Shown here one piece after another: positions 48,459 through 59,309 of a stretch of 64,000 bases of DNA. Numbering within the stretch: the stretch's first letter is position 1; each line of letters begins with the position of its first letter. The notes under the pieces were generated by a model. It had not been told where the DNA came from, made no database searches, and saw nothing but the letters and a program-made list of their open reading frames with translations. A program made the translations under genes and the position numbers. This stretch comes from Linnemannia schmuckeri (lineage: Eukaryota > Mortierellomycota > Mortierellomycetes > Mortierellales > Mortierellaceae), in NCBI GenBank assembly GCA_029449235.1, contig JANATG010000003.1, positions 1,488,001 to 1,552,000 of the forward strand, read 5' to 3'.

Positions 48459-49916
48459 TGGAGTGTTTTTAACACCTACTATCGACACACTTGCTACGTA
48501 GATCGATCATCTTCCTTACCCACCAACTCCAATAATATAGCCCGCTCCGTCTTTGCCACCAAAAGACGCCTCCCTATCTCTACTTTTCCTTTAATTGCGT
48601 TTGTTTGTTACGTGAAACGATCATGATTGGTCCATGAGCATTCTGGCCGAACCCATGCGCGAGTAACAATTATGCCTTTTTTGTTCTTTCTTGTCTGGTT
48701 TGTTTGTGTACTTGTTTGATACTCAATCCACCACCTCCTTAAAAAAGAAGGGGTGACGGAGACTAGGGGAAGACGGGTCCAGCTTCCCCTATCCCCTGAT
48801 TTTCTCTTCCTCTTCATGTATTCATACGCTTCTTTTGCTCAACTTGCGAATTTGCCTGCTTTGCTCCTTATCTGACCTTGTGGTTGCCTTATTTTTTTGT
48901 TTGATAAATGAACACACTCTACATAAAAAATGTTCTCGATGTGAGATGATGTTATTTGTTGTAGAGGTTGCAAGTTGGATGTGTAAAACATCGGCTGTGA
49001 ACCGAGTAGTGAGTGACACATGCGCTTGTTATTGTGAAGAGTGATGAATTTGCAGAATGACGTCGGCTATGCACAGGGTGTATGTATTTTTTCCTTGATT
49101 GATGACCCTGACCCTAGCCGTGGCGCCCCGGCAAAGCCAAAAGCAATAAATTCATACTCATGGCGAAGCAGTGATGATGGGTGGACGTCTCGGCGGAAAG
49201 CTTCTATATTTTGATCAAAATCTATTTGGCCACGCGGTTCTGAATGCCTCGTGACTTCCATCGTAGCCGAGAGGTCCAGTACCGGGTTTGGCCATAACTG
49301 GGACGATAAGGTACATAGTACACAAGTGCACATGCAGAAGTGAAAAAGGGATCTCTAAGGAAGGGAAGGGTCCTTTTGTCGTGAGATCGACAAGGGGGGA
49401 GAGCGGTAGGAAGCGTACCATGCCACGTCAATCTTTCAGATCTATCCATGCTGCCAGCGGGTAATTAATTTGTGGTTGGGTGCCGACGATGGTATCGAAA
49501 GTGAAAAAAAAAAAAAAAAGGTGAGATGACAACAATTCCAAATTGAGAGGCGGAGAAAGAAAGAAGACACAACAAGATGACAGGGGAGGAAGAAGGAGCA
49601 ATTTGGAACGCCACCTTGGTCTCACCTCTATTTGACTTTTTGACTCGTTTTCTCCTTCCGTTCTCAACACATCTCTCTTTCTCTCTTTCTCTCTTTCACT
49701 TTCGTTTCGTTTCGTTTCGTTTACTTCTTGCTCGCTCACACATTCTCATACCTCGTCTACACCTTCCACAGGCACACACACTCTCACCCGCTCGCACTCA
49801 ATCCTACTTTCACTCACTCTCATTCACTCTCACTCACTCTCGCTCAATCTCACTCACTTTATCTCACCCTCCCCACCCAACCTTACACACATACACACGC
49901 ACTCACACTTTCAGCA
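48459..49916. other. Intergenic region and CT-rich promoter of the EF-hand gene
   Basis: There is an A run at about 49505-49519, a TTTCG repeat at about 49698-49722, and CACT/CTCACT repeats at about 49790-49870, the last just upstream of the EF-hand start. No gene is supported. Confidence 0.5.
49790..49870. repeat. Imperfect CACT/CTCACT repeat tract
   Basis: A string of CTCACT and CATTCACT units lies in the leader or promoter of the EF-hand gene. Confidence 0.7.
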
Positions 49917-52900
49917 ATGGGAGCAAAGCACTCAAAAGAAAACAAGGACCTCGCCAGGCGCACTCACTGTAACCACCACCTCCCTCTTCCACCTTGCTTC
50001 AATAAACAACTATCCTCGCCTTTTCTCTTTACTCGAAGGACAGTCAACTCATCTCTTTCTCTTGTTTTGTCTCCTCATTCAACGTCTTTATTTCTTTAGT
50101 CTCGAAGCGTGAGATTCACACTCTTAGACGCGAGTTTGAAAAGACGTCAAACGCCTCCCGGTCCAACGTCCTCACCGAGGCACAGTTCAAGGAGGCAAGT
50201 ATTCGTCCCCTATACAGACACACTTATTTTCTATTTCTTCCTACCCGCCTCGCTGGCTTGCCGACGGGACTGAATTAACAACCGGCAGTTGTCTCTGGAG
50301 CACTTTGTTGTTTACGCCCGTAACAACAGAGCCAACCTTTGTGTCCAAAGTGAAAAGAGGAAACAAGACAGAAGAAATCAGGCGCACGTCTTTCTTATCT
50401 TTGTTGGTTTCTTGTGTGCGCTGTAAGACACTCACACGCAAAGCGCAGGACAGGACAAAAAGTGCGAGTAGCGACGAAGTGTGACCAACCAACATTTTAC
50501 ACGCTTAGGAACCATTCATAGCAAAGCAACAAGTTACAGGGAAAACAACAACACCAGTAATGCAGGCACTCATATGCATACACGCCTAGTTTCTTTTTGT
50601 CTCTATCTCTCTCGACAAACAGATGATGGACAGAGACAAAGAGAAAAAAAGTGAGCCATAGCCTCTTTTTCTTTTACAGTTCGATCGCACGCTCTCTCAC
50701 TCTCCCTCTCCCTCTTTCTCTCTCTCAATCACTCTCTTTCTCTCTCAAACCTCATTGATATTGCATTATTCAAAAATATCCGACAAAGACAATTGGGGAT
50801 TACCAAAGGGCTCTTTCGCTCAGTCTGTCCCGCGTTGCTTTGCTCAAGTCAGCCAGGGAGAAGAAGAGGAGGGAGAACATACGACTGGTGATTTCTGGAA
50901 GAAAATAATATTAATAACGACAACCAAAAAACAAAGGGTTCATTCAACACACTCGGCGTTTTCGCCGTTTTTATGTCTCGCCTCGGCCCTTCATTTAAAC
51001 ATCAACAACAACGACACTTATTGTGCTATCAATGACAACCGCAGTGAAGGCGACAGCTTAAACCAAAAAAGGGTCACAGTATGAAAAGCAGGAGGAACAA
51101 AAAGACTATTAATCGAAACTATTCCCTTTCCCCTCACGCAGCGACCCTCCCTCTCCTATGCCTTACTCCTTGCTTACTCAGAGGATGTTCTCCCTCACTC
51201 GACATATCTTGCCAATCTAACACTTTGTGTTCTTGTTCCTAATAGACCTTCCGCCGTATCTTGCATTCCTCGCCCTTGGACGATGTTTTCCTGACTCGAC
51301 TGTTCTCCGCCTTTGACACCAACCCAAGCACAAAGGGCGTCAACTTTAAAGAGTTCATTGAAGGCCTCTCCGTCTTCATGAAGGGCACCCCTGACGAGAA
51401 GCTCGAGCGTAAGTTCATTCCATTTCTGTTGTCGGGCGTCAATATGTTTCGTACTTCGTTATCTGGAACAGTCTGATGACCTGTTTACCCCCCTTGCTGC
51501 CCGAGGCAAGAAAAGAGATGAGCACCTGTCAGGATCCGTATCGAAACGACAAACAGGCACACACAGAGGCGAACACAGAAATTTTACGCCAAACGAGATT
51601 AGAGAAAGGGCAGACAGACGGACGGAACAGGAGCAATCGAGGAAGAAGGTGACTAAACTCATCTCATTTTTTACTATTTCGTCGTTTTTCAATATCTAGT
51701 TTCGTTCAAGTTGTACGACATTGACCATGCTGGATATATCACTCGTCCTGGGTTGGAAAGGGCCATGACTCAATTGGTAAGAAAACTTTTGCCCTCATTA
51801 GCATCCACACACGCTCTGTTGTATTGTTTCATGTTCACATGAGATGTAGGATAGAGAGTAAAAGGAATTTCTATAGACACCACGAATGACTAACTATTTT
51901 TTTGCCTCGTTTGTTTTTTCTTATTTCCTTTATTCCTGTAACTGCATGTTGCTACTTTTCATCTTGTAACTTCATTCACAGCACTCGGTCGTAGCAGGAT
52001 CAACTCAGGATGAGACGCACCAAATTCAAGAGTTGGTCAAACGTATCTTTGATGATTTGGATGTCAACAACGACGGCAAGCTGTCTCTAGAGGAATATAA
52101 GCTAAACTCGATGAAGGAGCCGCTTATCATCGACTTTCTTGGTCAGTTTCTTGCCGACCAAACTGATTCGGGCTCCAACTCGATCTGCTCTGCCCTGTCA
52201 GTTCCACCCTCGCCCCGTTCTGGTTCATCTCCTCCATCGCCTCGATTCAGTCACTTTGCGCCACCTTCGCCTAGATTGAGAGATTCGCTTTACGGGACGG
52301 CTTCGGGACATCCTTTCCAGAGCTCATCGCCTGCAGGCAGCTTCCGTCTGAGCAATTCGCACAGTTTGCTCTGGCTCAATGGCGGAGTCAATGGTAGCGG
52401 AGACTTGTTGGGTAAGGTCAACGAGTTTGAGGGATTGGTCGCAGCAGAGGAGGAACAGGCAAAAGAGCGCAAGGCAGCCGAGGAAAAGAAGGCTGCTGCT
52501 GCTACTGCTGTGGCCGCGCCTGCTGTGGCGCCTGTCAATGGGGTATCAGAGAAGACCAACGGCACAGAGGATAAGGTGAAGTCACAGGTGGATATTGTTG
52601 TTGTACCGTCGGACGACAGTGCATCGGCCGCACCGGCAGAGACAACAACGGAAACGGCGGCTGCAACAGAGAAGAAGGTCAACGGCGAGCATACAACCAA
52701 CAGTGAGCATACAACTAACGGCGTTTTGGCAGCGGCACCTGCTGAGGAGGTCCATAGCACGGCAGCGACGGTTGCCTCTGACGAGGTCAAGGAGAAGGAG
52801 CAGCACGCAGCAGCAGTGGACGAGGTCTCTCATGCGACTCTCCAGAAGGCAGAAGACAATGGAGGACTTGAGATCCGGCCAGAGCCGACTCTTGAGGAGA

Positions 52901-52932
52901 CGACAGCCAAGCTGAACATCCAGTCCAGCTAG
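49917..52932 (+). CDS. N-myristoylated EF-hand calcium sensor with long disordered tail
   Basis: Exons 49917-49968, 50100-50194, 51246-51408, 51700-51776 and 51982-52932 give 445 residues. The protein begins MGAKHSK, a good N-myristoylation signal, so it should be membrane-attached. Residues 1-190 form a calcineurin-B/NCS/calaxin-like module. The loop DVNNDGKLSLEE is a canonical EF-hand; the loops starting DTNPSTKG and DIDHAGY deviate from consensus and may not bind calcium. FKEFIEGLSVFMKG and the stretch ending KEPLIIDFLGQFL resemble calaxin (EFCAB1) and calcineurin B. Residues 195-445 are disordered, first with repeated PPSPR motifs (possible proline-directed kinase sites) and then Ala/Glu-rich with an EHTTN duplication. 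Intron 2 (50195-51245, 1,051 nt) begins with GC (GAG|GCAAGT). The catalytic or target partner is unknown; calcineurin regulation is one possibility. Confidence 0.82.
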
Positions 52933-53282
52933 AGCGGTTTCCACGAAGGGCATCTCGACCGACACTCTTTGGCCGTCTTTTTTCTTTTCTACTTTTCCTT
53001 GTTCTTTCTCGCAACATACTCCCTTTTGCCAATCCCCACCAAACAAACACACCCTTTGAAAATATACCAACTCTTTCGCTTATAATACCGACACACCTAA
53101 TAAAAAACCAGCTGTTTTAGCTTCTGGAAGCAAGTCTTCACGCCATATTTCTGGAAGGGGAAGCATGTCCGATCCATCGGCGACATTGTGACTGTCAAAT
53201 TACAGTCTTTTCTTTGATCCAGACTTGAGCCACTTTTTTCTTTTTTCCTTTACCGACCACCCACACACACTCAACCATCATC
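52933..53282. other. Spacer between the EF-hand gene and the small membrane-protein gene
   Basis: It holds the 3' UTR of the EF-hand gene, with a poly(A) signal AATAAA at 53099-53104, and the short promoter of the next gene. Nothing else is seen. Confidence 0.5.
53099..53104 (+). terminator. Poly(A) signal AATAAA of the EF-hand gene
   Basis: AATAAA lies about 167 bases after the stop. Confidence 0.45.
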
Positions 53283-53492
53283 ATGGGCAACATCATCTCG
53301 TACTCAAGGAACGACATCATCTACTCTGCGATCCTGATTGGAGTCTGGCTGATGGTCCGTCCATTCTTTGTCCGCATGAGCGAACGAGCCCAGGCCAGAA
53401 GCGAACAGTCTCTTGCTGCCGAGGCCGCCTACAACGATGCTCAACGGGCGCCGGCTTCTTCTAGTGCAGGTGGCCGGAAAAAGCTTGACTAA
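53283..53492 (+). CDS. Small single-pass membrane protein (69 aa)
   Basis: A single-exon frame of 69 residues with start context CATCATCATGGGC. One hydrophobic helix lies at about residues 12-30 (IIYSAILIGVWLMVRPFFV), followed by a basic and then Ala-rich charged tail ending GGRKKLD. The topology and the LMVRPFF-type end of the helix recall the N-terminal part of fungal Pga2-like ER trafficking proteins, but it is about half their usual length. Clean coding character, a good start and a position between real genes support it. Pga2 identity is only a guess. Confidence 0.6.
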   Translation: MGNIISYSRNDIIYSAILIGVWLMVRPFFVRMSERAQARSEQSLAAEAAYNDAQRAPASSSAGGRKKLD

Positions 53493-53815
53493 GTTTTCGA
53501 TGGACAAGTTCACAGACGTGGGATTCGAACGCAGAAGGAGCGATATAATCAAGCTGAGGGTGGGAAACGCGACTTCCCTTCTCTTTCCGTTTCCTCTTGA
53601 CGACTTACCATCCTATTCCTCTCCTGCCCTATCAAGTTCACGTCATAACTCAGTTAACTCGATACGCCACGTTTTTTTCATACGCTCTCTCCTCGTCCAT
53701 CAACAACAATACCAGCAACCAACAGCCAATGACCTTCCAATAATAAACACACAGGCAATCATTTTACACTATATCTTTTATTTCATTAATAACCACGACA
53801 GAATCTGAAAAGAGT
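53493..53815. other. Convergent 3' spacer
   Basis: This tail-to-tail spacer lies between the small membrane-protein gene and YME2. AATAAA occurs near 53741. No gene is seen. Confidence 0.5.
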
Positions 53816-56800
53816 CTATTTACCATTGCCTTGATTGTTGACGCTCAAGGAAGCAACATCGTTCTTAGCCTGGATCATGTCCTGTTCATACTTTTCAATC
53901 TTGGCATGGCTCTCCGCCAACTTCTTCATCAACCATTTGACTCGAGTGTCAACCTCCTTGGGGACCCGTCCACCTCCAAACAACCAGGACCCATCCTGAT
54001 GCAGCAGGTTCGAGAGCTCTCGGAGTTCCCCCTCCCATTTGGTGACTTTAGCCATCTCCTCCTTGTCGAGGAACGTGGTCGATTCGAGATCCATCACGGC
54101 CTTGAACCCTTCGTCCGAGAGGATTTCTTGGAAGGCGGCCCTGTAGATCGGTTTACCAGGTCTGATCGAGAATGGACGTCCTAGTTTTTATGTTTGATAC
54201 ACGTATTTGTATTGCGACACAGAAATGAATGGAAAAAATTAGAAACAATGGAAGAGAGAGACAGCATCATCTTGAAGGGGACTTGATCCACGTGCGCTGG
54301 TACAATTCAACAGCCGCTCCAACTAAGCATTTTCGTTTTTCCTTTGTCTTCTTGACACCACGTTTTCTACAATTTTTAACCCATTTACCGTTCTTGTGGT
54401 TGATGCTGATAAGTTCGGCCTGCTCCATCGCACTGAAAGGCGTCTCGTCGTTCTTGAACAGTGGATGGATCTTGAGCTCATCGAAGCTGACCTGTTGTAA
54501 TTTCGATTATTTTTATCAAAGCGTGTGTATTAGTATTCAATAGCAATTTGAAATGGGCCGGCCAAGTAAGCACGGTATTTGGCAGAATGTAGCGAAAGTT
54601 GAGTGAACTGTCGATAAAAGAAGAATAAAGAGACTTACGACGTCGTGTGCGGCAAGGTGCTTCATGACGGCCCAGAACTGGATAGGCGTCCAGCCAAGTG
54701 TCTTCTTTTCGGTCGAATCAAAATCAAAGGCGTTCTTTCGTACCTCAATCACCGATCTGCTTAGAATATCATTCATCGCATCTTGAATAGCAAAATCAAC
54801 GGGGTAAGTAATAAAAGATCGTCAGTGCGCCTGAATCTAAGAAGCAAGATCACGATTGTCTCCTTGAACGAAAAATAAAGTACCTTCTGGGCCCATGCCG
54901 CTCTTCACTTTTTGGACAAAAAGCTCTAGATCGGTAAGGCGGCCTCCAATGGTCTCGACACAGTGGGTGAGATTGCCGTACTCTTCCTTGTCCAGGTGCT
55001 TGTACACAAACTCCATTGCAGAGTCCAACGTTGCGTCCGTGAGCACAATCGTTTCGAACGTCATGTTAGGAAGTGCTATGTAACGAGATCTTGTTTTGTC
55101 AATATCTCATCACAGCGACTCTCGTGTCTCATATTCATTTCACAAGAAAGGGTGGGGGATTACCTTTGGAGAGAGGCTTGGAGGCAGTAACGTTGTTGCT
55201 GATAAAGATGACATGAGCAACATGGTTCTCGACAAGAACTGCAGCCCAGTCCGCCAAAAACGTCCAAAACTCCTTGGCGTGAGGACCCTTCTCTCGCGAC
55301 ATGTACCCATCAATGACCACGACGGGGATATCATCAGGATCACACCACTTGCTTTCTTCCTTGGCCTTCTTTGCCTTCTCTTGCTTGGATGATGCCTTCT
55401 TGGAGCCGAGGCTCTGGACTGCTCCTGATGCGACACTCCCACCTGACGAGGCAAGCTCGGCTTTCCGTGCTTTCTCCTCGATAGTCATCTCAATCTTCTT
55501 CATGATTGCCTCTGGTGAGGTGTTAGACATGTCCTTGGTAGGCGACGTCTGCTGAATGGCGATCGTCAACGTATCCAGAATCTTTTTCAACTGTCCCTCA
55601 AACGTCGCCGATAGTCCTATAAAATTACAAGAATTGTAAGCCGTGTTAAATGACGATGAGTTCGAGTACGATAAGCTACTAATGACATATGTAGGAAAGG
55701 ATACTCACCAGCCTTCTGTCCGGTTGTCGCTGTGATGGCCATGTCCATCATGTTGTTGAGAGTGCTCATGAACTGGAACAAGGGGATGTATCCGACCTGC
55801 TTGGCCAAATTCGACAAGACTTCACTTTCGCTCCTCGCGTTTGCTAGCTCGTCACACCGGATGACAATCTTGTGCGTTTTGTCCTTGATCGCATATTCGA
55901 CCATGTCTGACTTTCCCGCTCCACGAGGCCCCTGAACAATTGCAAACGTTTCTATGATATACAACCAATTAGGCCCCCAACATGAGGAAAAATATACATT
56001 AGAAAACTATTTCTGTTCTCTCGCGGAACATACGTGGACACAACAGCTGGAAGCCCAAATATATCCTTACCTGGAGGGTTACGTAGCCAGGTACGCAACT
56101 TTTCTTCATCTTGCTCACGCTCACGCCATCCGGTCGCCTGAAGAGAGTCGACGGGAGTGCGTGTCAAACGGCCGACAGTCTCTTTGCGAAGCCACTTGAG
56201 AATCGGATACTCGTTGACGTTGAACAACTTGGTAATTTTGGCATGCATGCTAAAGACTCGAATAGGGTCGAAGACAATGAACGACACTCCTGCGACAGCA
56301 AAACCTCCCAGGGGGACACTCAGTCTAGGGTGATTGCTCAACCAGGTCCAGATGACGTTGCCTTTCAGCGTTCTCTCGTAAGTGACGCTGATCTGTATTC
56401 CATTGACCTCGGCTCCATGAAGACAGTTCTTGGCGCTGGTGGCTGCGCGCATGAAGGAATACTGGACAATTGCTTGCTTGGGCATATCCTTAACGGGTGG
56501 GACCTGGAAAATGTCGACAATCTTGCCATACTTTCTGAAAAGTGTATATAGCCCCTCGACCCCCAGATCTCCAGAATACTCGATCCTGACCTTTTTGTTG
56601 GGGTACCGACTGGCCATATCCTCCAAGAAAGGTTGGCCCTTGACAAGGAAGGCTCGTACTTTTTGAAAGTTGAACCACATGTAGTGACCGTGGCCCATTA
56701 AGTGCTGTTCACATCGACTCTCAATCTCCTTTAGGGCCTCCTTGGTTGTGTAGGACGATGGGTGGACATATGAAAAGTGGACAAACATACCGCCGTCCTT

Positions 56801-57613
56801 TAGCCTAATCCATACGTGCAAGTAAAAATGGTTGAGTAGGCAAACTATCATAGGGCAGGAATCATATTGAATCTGAAATAGAGCAAACTAACCGTGGTTC
56901 GATGCCTCCGATTTTAAAATGGAAGGGCATGCCGCTTTCGGGAGGGACGAGGTCGTTTTTGGCCTTGCGCTCGAGAGATTTCCATCCTGGTCGAAGCAGC
57001 GAGTAGCGAATGTCCCACCAGGCTATCCTGAGCGGATATGCGTTGTCAAAGTAGAGCATCCCGTACTTTAGCGGCAGCTGTGTTTTATTCATAGAAAGCA
57101 TTAACGAAAAGTGAAATAAAGTTAGAAAAATTGCCATTTTTGACGAACAAAATTCCAAGGTGACGAGGCGTTGTCGTCATGCGAACAGCGAGGTAGGTTT
57201 CCGGCCGCGACAAAGTCTTTTTCCCGGCACCGACAATCGTATCTCGCTACACACAATTGTTACATTATCAATGTGCCTACCTCCTCCTCTGCAGCCGCTG
57301 CTGCTTCTGTCTCGGTTGTGAACTTGCGCCGAAAGAAGCCATCAGGAACTCTTTTGGTCTTTACAAAATCCGATGGCTGAACACGAACGGCCTGAACAGA
57401 CAATGGTGTGCGAGTCGTGGTTGTAAAGACGGGCGCAGTGCGAATTGACCGAGTGAAAGTAGCTGCTGCTGGCGTCGTTTTTGGTATGGTTCGCTGGAGG
57501 GTTCTCCAAGTGGTGAGCGGTGAGGCTATGGGAAGGATACGCTGACGTGTAAGGAGTGTTGCGGTGTAGAAACGGCGGAGGGTGGCCTCGGATGAGGCTG
57601 CAACTCGATACAT
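53816..57613 (-). CDS. YME2: Yme2/Rna12-type mitochondrial inner-membrane protein
   Basis: Nine exons on the minus strand: 57613-57281, 57077-56893, 56804-56071, 55951-55709, 55616-55164, 55075-54884, 54781-54639, 54491-54389 and 54180-53816. All join in frame, giving 916 residues. The first 100 residues are rich in Arg, Ser and Thr and lack acids, a mitochondrial presequence. Then come a matrix-facing RRM-like domain (VRIEYSGDLGVEGLYTLFRK; FMRAATSAKNCLHGAEVNG), a short membrane segment (LSVPLGGFAVAGVSFIVF) and a large C-terminal P-loop domain with Walker A GPRGAGKS and a Walker B-like VVVIDGYM. This order is diagnostic of Yme2, which helps control mitochondrial nucleoid structure and mtDNA escape. 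A coiled, Lys/Glu-rich insert lies inside the ATPase region (about 55370-55500). The gene shares a short divergent promoter with NDUFS4. Confidence 0.93.
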
Positions 57614-57908
57614 TGCAGCCTAGAGTTGAATGGAGAGGGGGGGGTGTTTGTTTGGAAAATAATTAGAATGAGGGACGGGAATGAGGATTGCGAGCAGTGA
57701 AGTGAGGTGAAGGAGAGACTGGAGGAAAAGAAAAGGAGCGCGGACCACTGAGTCGCTTTTATGTGGGTGGGGACACGTTCATTTAGAAAGGGTTTGCCAA
57801 TTACAGGGCAATTTTTTTTTCCACAATTTATAGGCCAACTGGTCAAATCGTCAGCTCTATTTTTGTTTTTTTCCTCTTCTTACAGCTCACCTAGAAAACA
57901 TTTGAACC
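57614..57908. promoter_or_regulatory. Bidirectional promoter between YME2 and NDUFS4
   Basis: Only 295 bp separate the two start codons. The sequence has no clear TATA box on either strand. Both products are nuclear-encoded mitochondrial proteins, which suggests coupled expression. Confidence 0.6.
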
Positions 57909-58845
57909 ATGTCCGCCGCCATCATCGCCAAGCAGGTCCTGAGGGTGCCCCTTGCTGCCACCACCAGACCCACCTTCACCAGACTCCAGTACTCGACCTC
58001 GACCTCGACTTCTGTCACAGAGACCCGGGAGCCTGTCGCTCTCCAGGCTGAGATCATCAGCGGAGCTCCTGGTGAGTGACTGACTGATGCAAGACTCAAC
58101 ACTCATCAGCAACATCAGCAACAACAATAATAACGAGAATGCCATGCGGAAGCGGACCACCAACAGGGCCTCATTTTCAATCAGCAAACACAGCCCTTTT
58201 TTACTGGCAAGGAGTACCGGCTGGCTAGACTGTTCTACTTGGACGAAACGTCTCATAACGAATACTACTTGGTATCGTCTATTCTATTAGAGGAGATCCG
58301 TATGCACCCTTGCCGCATCTTCAAGCAGTGCAAGGCCGCCACCCAGTCTGGAATCACCAACACCGAAGTTTGGAGACTTGATTTCGACACTGATCTTCAG
58401 GCTGGTCGTTTCGAGAACGAGTTGATTGGTTGGGCTTCCAGGTACAGACAGGCGGACAAACAAATCCACAGGCAGCGAAGCGTGAATCCAAAGGATCAGG
58501 ACTAACTTGAGAATCGTTGTTACATTCATCCCTTTTGACAAACAGCTCGGATTACATGCAGGCCCTTCAGATGAAGTTCATTTCCAAGGAGGACGCCATT
58601 GCCTTTGCTGACAAGCAAGGTACACGACACTGACCATTCTTATATGTGCATTCAGCTACTGAGCAGTTTCTAACGAGAAGATTTATGTCCAAGCAAATTC
58701 CACTCACACTCTTTCCCTTTTTGTGGATTTGATAGGATGGGAGTTCACCGTTCAGGAGCCCAACCAGAGGATCTTCAAGAAGAAGGTCTATGCCGACAAC
58801 TTCAAGTACTCGCCCAAGAAGCTTCGCTTTGTCAAGACCAAGTAA
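57909..58845 (+). CDS. NDUFS4: NADH dehydrogenase (complex I) 18 kDa accessory subunit, NDUFS4 type
   Basis: Exons 57909-58071, 58291-58441, 58546-58619 and 58736-58845 give 165 residues. The N-terminus (MSAAIIAKQVLRVPL) is a mitochondrial presequence. The core matches the ETC complex I 21/18 kDa family: CRIFKQCKAATQSG, WRLDFDTDLQAGRFENELIGWASS, ALQMKFISKEDAIAFADKQGW and YADNFKYSPKKLRFVKTK. NDUFS4 sits on the matrix arm near the NADH module and is needed for stable assembly. All exon joins are in phase and the length is normal for the family. Confidence 0.95.
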
Positions 58846-59309
58846 ACCGATGAACTTGTCAGCACAACTTGACAAAAATCTTATCAGGACAGGCTGAGTC
58901 AGTTACTCCATCCCATAAGCTCAACAACATGATATCCTTCCTCGGTCCTCTTTCTCTCTATGACAAGCGCAAGTGGGCCAGCACCAGCAGCATGGCAGGA
59001 TTAAGGCTGCCACAACCTTTTTGTTTTGTTGTAAATAAAATTTAAAGAACACTACATCCAAGCTCTCGTCTGCCTCATCAGGCACACAAAGCCACCTTTT
59101 CTCACTTCCTTTTTTTCGTAGCAAATTTGTTCGAGTACAATGTGTGTTTGACTTTTTGCCCCCTCACCTCCACAATTTATTTGAGCCTCACATCCTTCCT
59201 TCTTCACTTTCCTTCTCCTTCCCAAATCACCTACGGGATTCAACTTAATTTCTTCACTTCCCTTCTCTTCTTCCTCGTTCCTTTTCCCTCCTTCCTCCAT
59301 GTTCATGCC
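58846..59309. other. Spacer between NDUFS4 and HIR3
   Basis: It holds the NDUFS4 3' UTR with AATAAA at 59034-59039, followed by a CT-rich promoter/leader of HIR3 at about 59150-59300. Confidence 0.5.
59034..59039 (+). terminator. Poly(A) signal AATAAA of NDUFS4
   Basis: AATAAA lies about 189 bases after the stop. Confidence 0.45.

Noticed and set aside
49790..49870. CTCACT repeat tract as a CRISPR-like or coding repeat
   Set aside because: Units are short, imperfect and without spacers; it is a simple repeat in a leader.
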